Shown here piece by piece: positions 1 to 8,266 of a stretch of DNA of 64,000 nucleotides; the first letter of the stretch is position 1; each line of letters begins with the position of its first letter. The notes beneath the pieces are model-generated. The model was not told the DNA's origin, did not search any database, and worked only from the letters and a program-made list of their open reading frames with translations. A program made the position numbers and the translations under genes. The stretch is from VYFG01 sp965213885 (GTDB lineage Bacteria; Pseudomonadota; Gammaproteobacteria; Arenicellales; Poriferihabitantaceae): contig OZ243919.1 of NCBI GenBank assembly GCA_965213885.1, forward strand, positions 744,001-808,000, in the 5' to 3' direction.

Positions 1-1
1 T

Positions 2-745
2 ACCGGATTCGCCGAGGGTGACCGGATTGCCTATGTCCTGCCAAACGGCGCCTACAGTACCCACCGGAGCATCAGCGTTTCCCATGCGGTCCACCTGCCG
101 GATCACATCGACGATCGCACCGCCGCCGCCTGCATGCTGAAAGGCCTCACCTGTTACTACCTGCTGCACGACAGTTTCAGGGTGGAAGCGGGTCACAGGG
201 TGCTGTTTCATGCCGCCGCCGGCGGTGTGGGACTGATCGCCGGCCAGTGGCTGGCAGCCAAGGGTGCGACGGCCATCGGCACGGCGGGCAGCGACAGCAA
301 GTGCGAACTCGCGCTCCGGAACGGGTACGCCGATGTGATCAACTACAACACCGGCGATTTCGTGGCTGGTGTGCAGGCCGTTACGGAAGGCGGGATGATG
401 GATGTGGTGTACGATTCCGTGGGTGCGGCCACCTGGCCGGGATCACGGGACTGCCTCAGGCGACACGGCACCCTGGTGGCCTTCGGTCAGTCCTCGGGCC
501 CGGTGGAAGGGTTCAATTTTGCTGACCTGGCGGTGGGATCGCTGTACCTGACCCGGCCCACCCTGTTTCATTTCGCCTCGGACCGTGGTTGGCTGGAGAG
601 CGCCTCAGCTGCACTGTTTGACATGATCGGGAGCGGGCGCATCCAAATCGCCGTCAACCAGACGTATCCGCTTGCGGAGGCCGGCAGGGCCCACGAGGCC
701 CTGGAGGGGCGGGAAACCACGGGCTGCACCCTGTTGCTTCCCTGA
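2..745 (+). CDS. NADPH:quinone reductase-like MDR protein, 5' end outside window
   Basis: The reading frame is open from base 2, so the gene enters from the left edge; 247 codons are visible and an internal ATG at 134 is not the start. The visible part is the nucleotide-binding half of a zinc-independent medium-chain dehydrogenase of the quinone oxidoreductase (QOR) family: the glycine-rich NADPH loop reads HAAAGGVGLIAGQWLAAKGA, and the C-terminus (YPLAEAGRAHEALEGRETTG) matches the usual QOR ending. The family reduces quinones or similar carbonyl compounds with NADPH in the cytoplasm. It converges with the isomerase at 782-1378. The specific substrate is unknown. Confidence 0.88.
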   Translation, partial: TGFAEGDRIAYVLPNGAYSTHRSISVSHAVHLPDHIDDRTAAACMLKGLTCYYLLHDSFRVEAGHRVLFHAAAGGVGLIAGQWLAAKGATAIGTAGSDSKCELALRNGYADVINYNTGDFVAGVQAVTEGGMMDVVYDSVGAATWPGSRDCLRRHGTLVAFGQSSGPVEGFNFADLAVGSLYLTRPTLFHFASDRGWLESASAALFDMIGSGRIQIAVNQTYPLAEAGRAHEALEGRETTGCTLLLP

Positions 746-781
746 GCGCAGGTGAGCCGGCGGTGCCGCCGCGGCCGGGCG

Positions 782-1378
782 TCAGGCGGCGAGCGCCCGG
801 TCGAGGAATTCCAGCCGGTCCTGGCCCCAGAAAATCTCGCCGTCTACCACATAGGTAGGCGATCCGAACACGTCGGCGGCGTGTGCCTCGGCGGTCACGG
901 CGGTGAACTGTTCGCCCAAGGCATCGGTTTCGGCCGTAGCCAGGAGTCCGACGCCGTCCAGTCCGCAGTGGTCGGCGAGCATCGCCAGAGTACCGGGGTC
1001 GGCGACATTCCTCTGCTCGGCCCAAACTGCGGTCAGCACGGCATCGCTGAGTGCCCCGGCATCAAGGCCCAGGTTGCCCGCCGCCAGCACCATCCTGGAT
1101 GCCAGCGTGGCGTCGGCAGGGAAGTGGGCAGGCTCGAGGTTCATCGGTACACCGAGAAATGACGACCAGCGTTTCAGCTCGTCCATACGGTATCGCAGGC
1201 GTGCGGGATGCCGTTTCGGCAACGGTGTGCCGCCCATGTCCAGGAAGGTGGACATGACGTCGATGGGCTTGTAGTTCACCATTGCGCCATGGCGTCCGAC
1301 GATCTCATTGAATCGCCCGATGGCGAGATAGCTCCAGGGCGAGATCACGAAGTGATAATAATCAATGGTTTTGGGCAT
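782..1378 (-). CDS. 2-hydroxychromene-2-carboxylate isomerase-like DsbA-family protein
   Basis: 198 aa beginning at the ATG that gives MPKTIDYYHFVISPWSYLAI, which matches the N-terminus of HCCA isomerase/GST-kappa proteins. An upstream ATG in frame at 1423 would add a proline-rich stretch unlike the family, so I rejected it. The C-terminal FGSPTYVVDGEIFWGQDRLEFLDRAL is the family hallmark: a cis-proline loop followed by a G-Q-DR helix. The thioredoxin-fold CXXC of DsbA is replaced by a serine-containing SPWS, as usual for this branch, which uses glutathione. In known members it isomerises a naphthalene-pathway intermediate. No aromatic pathway is nearby, so the real substrate is open. Confidence 0.85.
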   Translation of the reverse strand: MPKTIDYYHFVISPWSYLAIGRFNEIVGRHGAMVNYKPIDVMSTFLDMGGTPLPKRHPARLRYRMDELKRWSSFLGVPMNLEPAHFPADATLASRMVLAAGNLGLDAGALSDAVLTAVWAEQRNVADPGTLAMLADHCGLDGVGLLATAETDALGEQFTAVTAEAHAADVFGSPTYVVDGEIFWGQDRLEFLDRALAA

Positions 1379-1514
1379 GAAGGGACAGGGAGGTTGATAG
1401 GCCGGTGCCGGATTGTACGCCACCCGGATGGTTTCAGGGGGTCGTCCGGATCGGTCCCCTCATTGAATTTTGAGCCGGTCTTGGGTTAAATCCGACCAAC
1501 TCTCCCGTACAGCC

Positions 1515-2216
1515 ATGCAGTCCGCCAACCGCAAGAAACCGTCACCGCTCGTCGAGATTCTGGTCAACGTGATCATCCCGGCGGTGATCCTGATGAAATT
1601 CAGCACCCCCGAGCGACTGGGCACGGTGAACGCGCTGATCCTGGCGCTGTCTTTTCCGATCCTGTACGGCGGCTGGGACCTGGTCCGCAACCGCCACGTG
1701 AATTACATTGCCATATTGGGGCTGGTGAGTGTTTTCCTGACTGGCGGCATTGGACTTCTCAAGCTGGACGTCAAGTGGCTGGCGGTCAAGGAGGCGCTCA
1801 TCCCGGCCCTGATCGGGCTCGCCGTAGTGATTACCGGGTTCACCCGTTCCCCCCTGGTCAAGAAACTGATTTTTAATCCGCTGGTCATGGCGACGGAAAC
1901 AATCCAGCAAAAACTGGACTATGAGCACAGCACTGAACTCTTCGACAGGAAGCTGCGCTTCGCCAATCACTGCCTGGCCGGGACGTTCGCCTTTTCATCG
2001 GTCATGAACTACGTGCTGGCCAAGGTCATCGTGACCAGCGAGACCGGTACCGTAGCCTTCAACGAGGAACTGGGAAAGATGACCTTTCTCAGCTATCCGA
2101 TGATCGCCATTCCCTCCATGATCATGCTGTTTGGCATCATGTGGTACGTGATTCGAACCATCAGACGATTGACCGGCCTTGAACTCAAGGACATCTTTCA
2201 CCGGGAGGATGGATAG
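1515..2216 (+). CDS. VC0807-type multi-spanning inner-membrane protein
   Basis: 233 aa from the ATG giving MQSANRKKPSPLVEILVNVI; an in-frame ATG at 1470 is possible but adds a polar lead unlike a membrane protein. I see about six hydrophobic segments, for example IPAVILMKF, ALILALSFPILYGGWDL, YIAILGLVSVFLTGGIGLL, ALIPALIGLAVVITG and MIAIPSMIMLFGIMWYV. The pattern resembles the VC0807/intracellular-septation-like family, often mislabelled MFS. Function is unknown. It ends 6 bp before the histidine phosphatase, so the two genes are probably co-transcribed. Confidence 0.7.
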   Translation: MQSANRKKPSPLVEILVNVIIPAVILMKFSTPERLGTVNALILALSFPILYGGWDLVRNRHVNYIAILGLVSVFLTGGIGLLKLDVKWLAVKEALIPALIGLAVVITGFTRSPLVKKLIFNPLVMATETIQQKLDYEHSTELFDRKLRFANHCLAGTFAFSSVMNYVLAKVIVTSETGTVAFNEELGKMTFLSYPMIAIPSMIMLFGIMWYVIRTIRRLTGLELKDIFHREDG

Positions 2217-2222
2217 GTATCC

Positions 2223-2831
2223 ATGATCTACCTGCTGCGACATGCCGAAACCCAATGGAATTACGAGCTGCGCAAGCAGGGACTGGACGATTCCCCACTG
2301 ACGCGAACCGGCGAATGGCAGGCCCGGACCTACGCCGAAGTGTTGCAGGACCTGATCCCGCAGTCCGAGATCAGGCATGGACGGGTGCTGTTGTATGCCA
2401 GCCCGCTCGGCAGGGCGCGGTCAACAGCACAGTACCTGATCGATATCCTTGGAATTCCCGGGGAATGCGTGCATTGCGAACCGCGCCTGATCGAATTCGA
2501 TTACGGTGACTGGTCCGGGCTCACCAACGATGAAATCGAGGGCCGCTATCCCGGCGCACTGGCGGCGCGGGAATACGACAAATGGAATTACACGGTTCCG
2601 AACGGCGAGTCCTATGCCGACGTGGAGACGAAGGTTGACCAGTGGATGGATGAACTGCCCCGGGACAAGGTGGTGATTGTTGTGACCCACAACGTTGTCA
2701 GTCGGGTGATCCGCAGGCGGTTCCTCGACCAGCCCCGGCCGGAGGCGGGACGCTTGGAGCATCCCCAGCACCTGATATTCCGGCTGCGCGACCGATCTAT
2801 CGACGAGATCGACATTCGGGCACTTCAGTGA
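2223..2831 (+). CDS. Histidine phosphatase (phosphoglycerate mutase-like) family protein
   Basis: 202 aa. The catalytic RHAE motif is at residues 6-9 (MIYLLRHAETQWN), and the second catalytic histidine lies in VVIVVTHNVVSRVIRRRF. A phosphohistidine forms during hydrolysis of small phosphorylated substrates; this family includes cobalamin phosphatases and broad sugar phosphatases. Family-typical residues such as SPLGRARSTAQYL are present, so it should be active. It follows the membrane protein by 6 bp. Neighbours do not identify the substrate. Confidence 0.9.
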   Translation: MIYLLRHAETQWNYELRKQGLDDSPLTRTGEWQARTYAEVLQDLIPQSEIRHGRVLLYASPLGRARSTAQYLIDILGIPGECVHCEPRLIEFDYGDWSGLTNDEIEGRYPGALAAREYDKWNYTVPNGESYADVETKVDQWMDELPRDKVVIVVTHNVVSRVIRRRFLDQPRPEAGRLEHPQHLIFRLRDRSIDEIDIRALQ

Positions 2832-3091
2832 GAAGCAGGCGAGCCCTCGCCAGTGAGCACTGATCAGGGTTGGCTCCGGGCCATGGTTTCCGCAGTCCGC
2901 CATCACCAGTGGCTCGTCCGTTTCGGGGCGATGATAAACGGCTGCCGGTTCCCTGTCGGCTCCCGTACCTGACAGCCCGCGGCGGCTTCCGAACCGGCCC
3001 GCTCAAGAGTCTCGGAATGGGACCTGGAGCAGTTTCATTGTGGCATGATGTGATCTGGCACCGGGCAAAACGGGCATCCGCCGAGGTGCCG

Positions 3092-3595
3092 TCATGCGTC
3101 AAGACCGCTCTTGATGAGCGCACTGCCCTGGATGGGTTGTTCCTCCAGGTTTTCTCCGGGACCGGCCCGGTCCACCACGATGAAATCCCGCCTTTGCCCG
3201 GTGACGATCTGGAAATGGTGCCAGGTGCTGCGAAAGAAATTCACTCCCTGGCGGCCGTTGGTCCGGAAAAGAACCAGGTCCTCGGCGGATACGGTGTCTC
3301 CCTGCGGCGCCACCAGTACGAGAAACGAATCCTGGTCCAGCGGCAGGAAAGCCTGACTGCCGACCGGATGACGCTCCATGATCACCACCCTGTGCGGCAG
3401 CGGCAGCGGGTCCGTGCGGAACACATTCACGCTGGGATGGCCGCCTTCGGCGTCACAGTCGATGGTAAAGAGATCGTGGTAGCGCGTGGTAAGCCCCCGG
3501 TTGATGGGGATTTGCCTGGCGCCTTCAAGTTCAATGACCTCGCCGAACGTCGAGAAGGCGCTGCGGGTCAGCGGTACCGGCTCCAGGATCCTCAT
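3092..3595 (-). CDS. allA: Ureidoglycolate lyase
   Basis: 167 aa of the AllA family, whose enzymes split (S)-ureidoglycolate into glyoxylate and urea in the cytoplasm. Family blocks visible are ERHPVGSQAFLPLD, VLVAPQGDTVSAEDLVLFRTNGRQGVNF and WHHFQIVTGQRRDFIVVDR, the cupin-fold core. The start ATG overlaps the allantoicase stop (ATGA), so translation is coupled. It is the last gene of the long operon that starts at the ABC ATPase and the final step of the ureide route. No urease or glyoxylate carboligase is visible in the window to use the products. Confidence 0.95.
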   Translation of the reverse strand: MRILEPVPLTRSAFSTFGEVIELEGARQIPINRGLTTRYHDLFTIDCDAEGGHPSVNVFRTDPLPLPHRVVIMERHPVGSQAFLPLDQDSFLVLVAPQGDTVSAEDLVLFRTNGRQGVNFFRSTWHHFQIVTGQRRDFIVVDRAGPGENLEEQPIQGSALIKSGLDA

Positions 3596-4593
3596 ATCAT
3601 CTCCACGGTGCCGAACAGTCGCAAACGGCTGATTCCGCCGTCCGGAACAATGTTCATGCGCACGTGGGAGATTGCGCCGATGTCCGCCACCGACTTCTCG
3701 AAGTGATGCACCTGGTCGGCCTCCAGTTTCGATGACGGCAGAAGAACCGGCCAGTCCTCGCTCCGCCGAGGCAGGCTAGCTACCGTGGCGGCACGAACCA
3801 TGGCCCCCCGGATCTCGCAGCGGTCCGGGTAGTTGCCCTTGAAGTAGGCGGTGTCGATCTCGATCTGGTGAATGCGTCCCGGACGGGCCAGGGCGATGAT
3901 GACCCAGTCATGGCCGGGCTCCCGGCGCCGGCGGGTTTCCCAGCCGTCTCCCATATTGAGCCCCCGTCCGGGGGACAGCAGGTTGCGTATATGGCCGTAA
4001 TGCTGATCGTTGCAGGTCAGCGCCACGCCGCCGTTCAGGGCCGCAGCCAGATCCACCAGTTCCTCCTCACCGATGGCCGCCCAGTCCACCCTGGGTTCGG
4101 CATAGACCCGCAGGCGGGCGATTCCACCGTCCGGATGGATGGAGAGACGAACATGGGTGAAGACGTCGGCGTTATTGATCTTGAAGGCATGCGCGCTGTT
4201 GCCCTGGAGGTCGTGCCGGGCGAGGATCTCCACCCATTGGTCATTGTCACCGGGCTCACCGCTTTCGTGGTAACACGCCTCCACCGAGGCGGCGGGAGCA
4301 TAGTTCCCGGTGAAATGGGTGGTCAGGATCTCGATGCCGTGAATTACCCCGGGCCGCGCCAGGCGGACGATGCACCAGTCGTTACCCGGTCCGCGCTTGC
4401 GCCGTGATTCCCATCCGTCCATCCATTTGCCGTTATCGTCGTACTTTCCTTCCTTCCACACCGGGGGCCTGTCTTTCAGCATGCGATGCATGGGCGCGAA
4501 GAAATCATCGCTGCAGGCCACCGCTGCAGCCCCCAGGCGGGCGGAGGCAAGATTGACCCAGTGCTGGGAAAAATCAGTCCGGTTGTCGTTCAT
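3592..4593 (-). CDS. alc: Allantoicase
   Basis: 333 aa, the usual allantoicase length. It converts allantoate to ureidoglycolate plus urea. The protein is an internal duplication: DWCIVRLARPGVIHGIEILT in the first half corresponds to DWVIIALARPGRIHQIEIDT in the second, each followed by a T(A/T)(H/Y)FxGNY block and a PDGGIxRLR strand. Both ends overlap neighbours by ATGA (puuE stop/alc start, alc stop/allA start), so the three genes are translationally coupled. Use of allantoicase rather than allantoate amidohydrolase means urea, not ammonia, is released here. Confidence 0.96.
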   Translation of the reverse strand: MNDNRTDFSQHWVNLASARLGAAAVACSDDFFAPMHRMLKDRPPVWKEGKYDDNGKWMDGWESRRKRGPGNDWCIVRLARPGVIHGIEILTTHFTGNYAPAASVEACYHESGEPGDNDQWVEILARHDLQGNSAHAFKINNADVFTHVRLSIHPDGGIARLRVYAEPRVDWAAIGEEELVDLAAALNGGVALTCNDQHYGHIRNLLSPGRGLNMGDGWETRRRREPGHDWVIIALARPGRIHQIEIDTAYFKGNYPDRCEIRGAMVRAATVASLPRRSEDWPVLLPSSKLEADQVHHFEKSVADIGAISHVRMNIVPDGGISRLRLFGTVEMI

Positions 4594-5507
4594 GATCTGT
4601 CAGGTCCGGGAAAGTGTTGGATCCAGTGCTTGGCGATATCGATACGACGGCACAGCCAGACACGGTCATGGGCCAGGATGTGGTCGAGAAATCTCGCCAG
4701 CGCCACGGCGCGCCCGGGGCGTCCCGCAAGGCGGCAGTGAAGCCCCACGGACATCATCCTTGGTGCCGTCTCTCCTTCTGCGTACAGAATATCGAACGTG
4801 TCTTTCAGGTAGGTGAAAAACTGGTCGCCGCTGTTGAATCCCTGGGCAGTGGCAAAACGCATGTCGTTGGCATCCAGAGTATACGGTACGATGAGCAGCG
4901 GTTTCGCATGGTCCCCGATCCAGTACGGCAATTCGTCGGCATAGCTGTCGGCACTGTAGATGAATCCCCCATGCTCGGCGGTGATGCGATGGGTATTGGG
5001 GCTGGTGCGGCCGAGGTAGAACCCTTCCGGCGCCTTGCCGGTGACCCGGGAATGGATGTCCACCGCGCGTTCCAGGTGCCGGATTTCCTCAGTCTCCGGC
5101 ATGAACTGGTAGTCGATCCAGCGCCAGCCGTGGCTGGCGATTTCCCATCCGGCCGCCAGCATGGCTTCCACCGCAGGCGGGTTGCGCTCCAGGGCCATGG
5201 CGACACCGAACACGGTGACCGGAATGCGGCGGTCGGTGAACAGGCGGTGCAGGCGCCAGAAGCCGGCCCGTGAACCGAATTCGTAAATTGATTCCATGTT
5301 GGCATGACGGATGCCCGGGTATGGCTGGGCGCCGACGATTTCGGAGAGAAAGGCCTCCGAGGCCGGGTCGCCATGCAGGATGCTGTTCTCGCCTCCTTCC
5401 TCGTAGTTGACCACGAACTGGACCGCTACTCGGGCATTGTCCGGCCAGCGGGGATGGGGCGGATGATCCCCGTAGCCGATCATGTCACGCGGATAGGGGG
5501 GGGTCAC
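4590..5507 (-). CDS. puuE: Allantoinase, polysaccharide-deacetylase type (PuuE)
   Basis: 305 aa. PuuE opens the hydantoin ring of (S)-allantoin to give allantoate. It has the NodB/polysaccharide-deacetylase fold rather than the amidohydrolase fold of AllB. Typical blocks are VAVQFVVNYEEGGENSILHGD, GIRHANMESIYEFGSRAGFW, GWEIASHGWRWIDYQF and GFYLGRTSPNT. I chose the GTG at 5507 (VTPPYPRDMIGYGDHPP) because it overlaps the puuD stop as GTGA and matches the family N-terminus. An ATG eight codons later is the alternative. Any reading upstream of the GTG runs inside puuD in another frame. Confidence 0.95.
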   Translation of the reverse strand: MTPPYPRDMIGYGDHPPHPRWPDNARVAVQFVVNYEEGGENSILHGDPASEAFLSEIVGAQPYPGIRHANMESIYEFGSRAGFWRLHRLFTDRRIPVTVFGVAMALERNPPAVEAMLAAGWEIASHGWRWIDYQFMPETEEIRHLERAVDIHSRVTGKAPEGFYLGRTSPNTHRITAEHGGFIYSADSYADELPYWIGDHAKPLLIVPYTLDANDMRFATAQGFNSGDQFFTYLKDTFDILYAEGETAPRMMSVGLHCRLAGRPGRAVALARFLDHILAHDRVWLCRRIDIAKHWIQHFPGPDRS

Positions 5508-6682
5508 TGCGCGTTCTCCTGGAGCTGCACCCAGCGCCCGAGGACGGTGCGCTCCTCGTCCAGCATGCCGGTGAGATTGCCGAGCGGCATGGTCTTCGTC
5601 ATGACGGTGACCTGGTTGATGGCATCCCGGTGAATGCGGATCTTGTCCAGGGTATCGAGTTCGATGCCCTTGGGTGCGGTGGCGAAGCCGGGATACGTGG
5701 GGCTGGCGGCATGGCAGCCGGCGCAGTGGGTGGTGACTATGGTGCTTGCCTCGGCGTCGCTCACGAGTATCCCGCTCTGGCCGGCCGGACGCGGCGCGGT
5801 CAGCCACATCAGGCCCACCATGGCGAGGAACGCCACGGGCAGGATCCAGGCCAGGCGGTTGCCAAGGTGGCGCACATTGAAGTAATGGCGCACCGCAATG
5901 CTCACCAGCGCCAGCAGGACCAGCACCAGCCAGTTCAGACTGTGTCCGTAGGTGCTGGGGAAGTGGCTGCTGATCATGGTGAACAGGACCGGCAGGGTGA
6001 AGTAGTTGTTGTGACGGGATCGCAGCAGGCCGTTCCTGCCATGCCCCGGATCCGTCGGCCGGCTTTCTTTCAGTGCCGACACCAACTCCCGCTGCGCCGG
6101 GATAATGACGAAAAACACGTTGGCCACCATCACCGTGCCGATGGCTGCGCCCACGTGGATGTAGGCGGCGCGGCCGCTCAGCAACTGGGTCAGGATGAAG
6201 GCCAGCAGTGCGAACCATCCGAACACCATGGCCGTCAGCAGCCCCGGTCTTTCCCTGGACACCCTGCAGAGCCCGTCATAGACGAACCATGATACAACCA
6301 GTGAGGCTATCCCCGTCGCGATCCCCTGCCAGGGTTCCAGCGCCCTGACGGACGGGTCGATGAGCCAGGCGCGGGCGTTGAAATAGTAGATGAGGACGAG
6401 CAGGGCAATACCGGAAAGCCAGGTGGCATAGGCTTCCCACTTGAACCAGTGCAACGAGGAAGGCAGTCTATCCGGCCCGGTGGAGAATTTCTTCAGGTAG
6501 TAGAAACCGCCGCCATGCACTGCCCAGAGGTTTCCGTCAATGCCTTCATCCTGGGGCGGTTCGCGGTCGAGATTGTTTTCAAGCCAGTTGAAGTAGAAGG
6601 ACGCGCCGATCCAGGCTATGCCCACGATGAAATGGATCCACCGCAGCAGCAGGTTCAGCCATTCGTGGGCGTGGACTTCCAT
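5504..6682 (-). CDS. puuD: Urate hydroxylase PuuD, membrane-bound with C-terminal cytochrome c
   Basis: 392 aa. PuuD is an integral-membrane urate oxidase that passes electrons to the respiratory chain through a fused c-type cytochrome instead of making hydrogen peroxide like uricase. The N-terminal part has about eight hydrophobic helices, beginning MEVHAHEWLNLLLRWIHFIV. The C-terminal domain carries one haem-binding site, TTHCAGCHAASPTYPGF. The gene starts 1 bp inside the stop of the TetR gene (TGATG) and ends overlapping puuE. Its product, 5-hydroxyisourate, is handled by UraH and UraD encoded near 26 kb. Confidence 0.95.
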   Translation of the reverse strand: MEVHAHEWLNLLLRWIHFIVGIAWIGASFYFNWLENNLDREPPQDEGIDGNLWAVHGGGFYYLKKFSTGPDRLPSSLHWFKWEAYATWLSGIALLVLIYYFNARAWLIDPSVRALEPWQGIATGIASLVVSWFVYDGLCRVSRERPGLLTAMVFGWFALLAFILTQLLSGRAAYIHVGAAIGTVMVANVFFVIIPAQRELVSALKESRPTDPGHGRNGLLRSRHNNYFTLPVLFTMISSHFPSTYGHSLNWLVLVLLALVSIAVRHYFNVRHLGNRLAWILPVAFLAMVGLMWLTAPRPAGQSGILVSDAEASTIVTTHCAGCHAASPTYPGFATAPKGIELDTLDKIRIHRDAINQVTVMTKTMPLGNLTGMLDEERTVLGRWVQLQENAQ

Positions 6683-7332
6683 CAGGTGCTGTGGTCGTGG
6701 CTGACAGGTGTCAGTCCGCAGATCCGGAGCACCATGGTCACCAGGGATTCCGCCAGGCGGTCATGGTCATGCCGCGTCAGACGGTTCTTGCGGTAGATGG
6801 ATTTGACCTGGGTGCCGGACTCGGCGTAGTGCTGCGTAGTGGCCCAGATGACGAAAATCAGGTGGAAGGGGTCCACGGGGAGAATGCGCCCCTGCCGAAT
6901 CCAGTTCTCTATCTCCGTTGCCAGGTGTTCGGTCCAGACCCGGGTTTCCCGTTTCAGGTGTTCACTGAGATGCTGCCATCCGCCCAGCATCTCCTGGGCG
7001 AAGATTCGGGTGGCGGCGGGATAGAGCCGGGTCAGTTCCACCTTCATGCGGATATAGCTCTCAAGGACGGTGGCGGGGTCGGCATCGGCGTCGATGGGAG
7101 CCAGTGCGGCATTCCACAGTTCCACCACGTTGGACAACACCGCGTCATAGAGCGTGGTCTTGCTGGCGAAATAGTAGTGCACATTGGCCTTGGGCACTCC
7201 GGCGAGGTCCGCGATTCGCTGGATGCGGGCACCCCCGTAGCCATATTTCTCGAATTCCGCCTCCGCCGCCCGAAGTATCTGGTCACGGCGGCGGCTGCCA
7301 AGCGGTGTGATCTTGCGTCCCGATGCGGTCAT
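6682..7332 (-). CDS. RutR-like TetR-family regulator, probable regulator of purine catabolism
   Basis: 216 aa from the ATG that gives MTASGRKITPLGSRRRDQIL. The N-terminal helix-turn-helix reads RIQRIADLAGVPKANVHYYF (about residues 36-55) followed by SKTTLYDAVL. The C-terminal half resembles the RutR (YcdC) ligand domain. E. coli RutR is of similar length and senses pyrimidines at TTGACCA-nn-TGGTCAA sites. This gene lies inside the operon between the permeases and puuD, 14 bp after the permease and overlapping puuD. Three matching operators (10913, 17687, 25904) guard purine genes, so I infer it binds them and autoregulates. The ligand is unknown; a purine-degradation intermediate is likely. 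Confidence 0.85.
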   Translation of the reverse strand: MTASGRKITPLGSRRRDQILRAAEAEFEKYGYGGARIQRIADLAGVPKANVHYYFASKTTLYDAVLSNVVELWNAALAPIDADADPATVLESYIRMKVELTRLYPAATRIFAQEMLGGWQHLSEHLKRETRVWTEHLATEIENWIRQGRILPVDPFHLIFVIWATTQHYAESGTQVKSIYRKNRLTRHDHDRLAESLVTMVLRICGLTPVSHDHST

Positions 7333-7345
7333 GTCCAGGGCCGGG

Positions 7346-8266
7346 TCAGGCGGTGGGGTGGAACGGCTTGCCGATACAGGCCGGAGCATTGCGCTTGATC
7401 TTGTTTTGGTCCCGGGAAATGAGCACCAGCACAAGGATAGTGGCGAGATAGGGCAGCATGGACATCACCTGGGAGGGGATGCCCACCCCGAACGCCTGGG
7501 CATGGAGCTGCAGGATGGTGATGCCGCCGAAGAGATACGCCCCCACCAGCACCCGCCAGGGTCGCCAGGTGGCAAATACCACCAGTGCCAGGGCGATCCA
7601 GCCCCGACCCGCGCTCATGTTCTCGATCCAAAGCGGTGAGTAGGCGAGGGAAAGGTAGGCACCCGCGATTCCTGCCATGGCGCCGCCGAACAGGATGGCG
7701 AAAAACCGGATTCTGAGGACGGAATAGCCGATGGCATGGGCGGCATCGTGGGAATCGCCCACGGCACGCAGGACCAGGCCGGGCCGGGTACGGCCGAGGA
7801 ACCAGACCACCGCTAAGACCACGACGAAGGATCCGTAGACCAGGATATCGTGGTTGAACAGCAGCGGACCGATCAGCGGAATGTCCGACAGGAGCGGAAC
7901 GGCGAGTTTGGGCAGACCTTCATAGGCCACCCCCACAAGGCTCTGCCCCCAAAGGGCGCTGAGGCCGATGCCGAAAATGGTCAGGGCGAGGCCGGTGGCC
8001 ACCTGGCTGGACTGCAGTCCCAGCACCAGTACGCCGAAGATGGCGGCCATCCCGGCCCCCGCGAGGATGCCTGCCAGGATCCCGAGAAAGACACTGTCGG
8101 TATGGTGCACCGTGGCGAATGCCACCACCGCGCCCACCAGCATCATCCCCTCCACACCCAGATTGAGCACCCCGGATTTTTCCGTCACCATCTCGCCGAT
8201 GGCGGCGAACAGGAGCGGTGTGGCCGCAGTGATGATCGTCAACAGGGTAGGGATCAGGATTTCCAT
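7346..8266 (-). CDS. ABC transporter inner-membrane permease (BMP-type nucleoside/nucleobase family)
   Basis: 306 aa, strongly hydrophobic. It contains the family block SGVLNLGVEGMMLVGAVVAF near the N-terminus and GGAMAGIAGAYLSLAY in the middle, typical of the second permease of BMP-dependent importers (YufQ/NupQ-like). The two permeases form the channel for a substrate delivered by a BMP lipoprotein or periplasmic protein. It overlaps the upstream permease stop by TGATG. A BMP binding protein is encoded separately at 27043-28116. Given the operon, the cargo is probably a purine base, nucleoside or allantoin-like compound. Confidence 0.92.
   Translation of the reverse strand: MEILIPTLLTIITAATPLLFAAIGEMVTEKSGVLNLGVEGMMLVGAVVAFATVHHTDSVFLGILAGILAGAGMAAIFGVLVLGLQSSQVATGLALTIFGIGLSALWGQSLVGVAYEGLPKLAVPLLSDIPLIGPLLFNHDILVYGSFVVVLAVVWFLGRTRPGLVLRAVGDSHDAAHAIGYSVLRIRFFAILFGGAMAGIAGAYLSLAYSPLWIENMSAGRGWIALALVVFATWRPWRVLVGAYLFGGITILQLHAQAFGVGIPSQVMSMLPYLATILVLVLISRDQNKIKRNAPACIGKPFHPTA

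Noticed and set aside
749..781. Bidirectional terminator between the quinone reductase and isomerase genes
   Set aside because: The GC-rich piece can pair only with a two-base loop and has no T-run on either strand.
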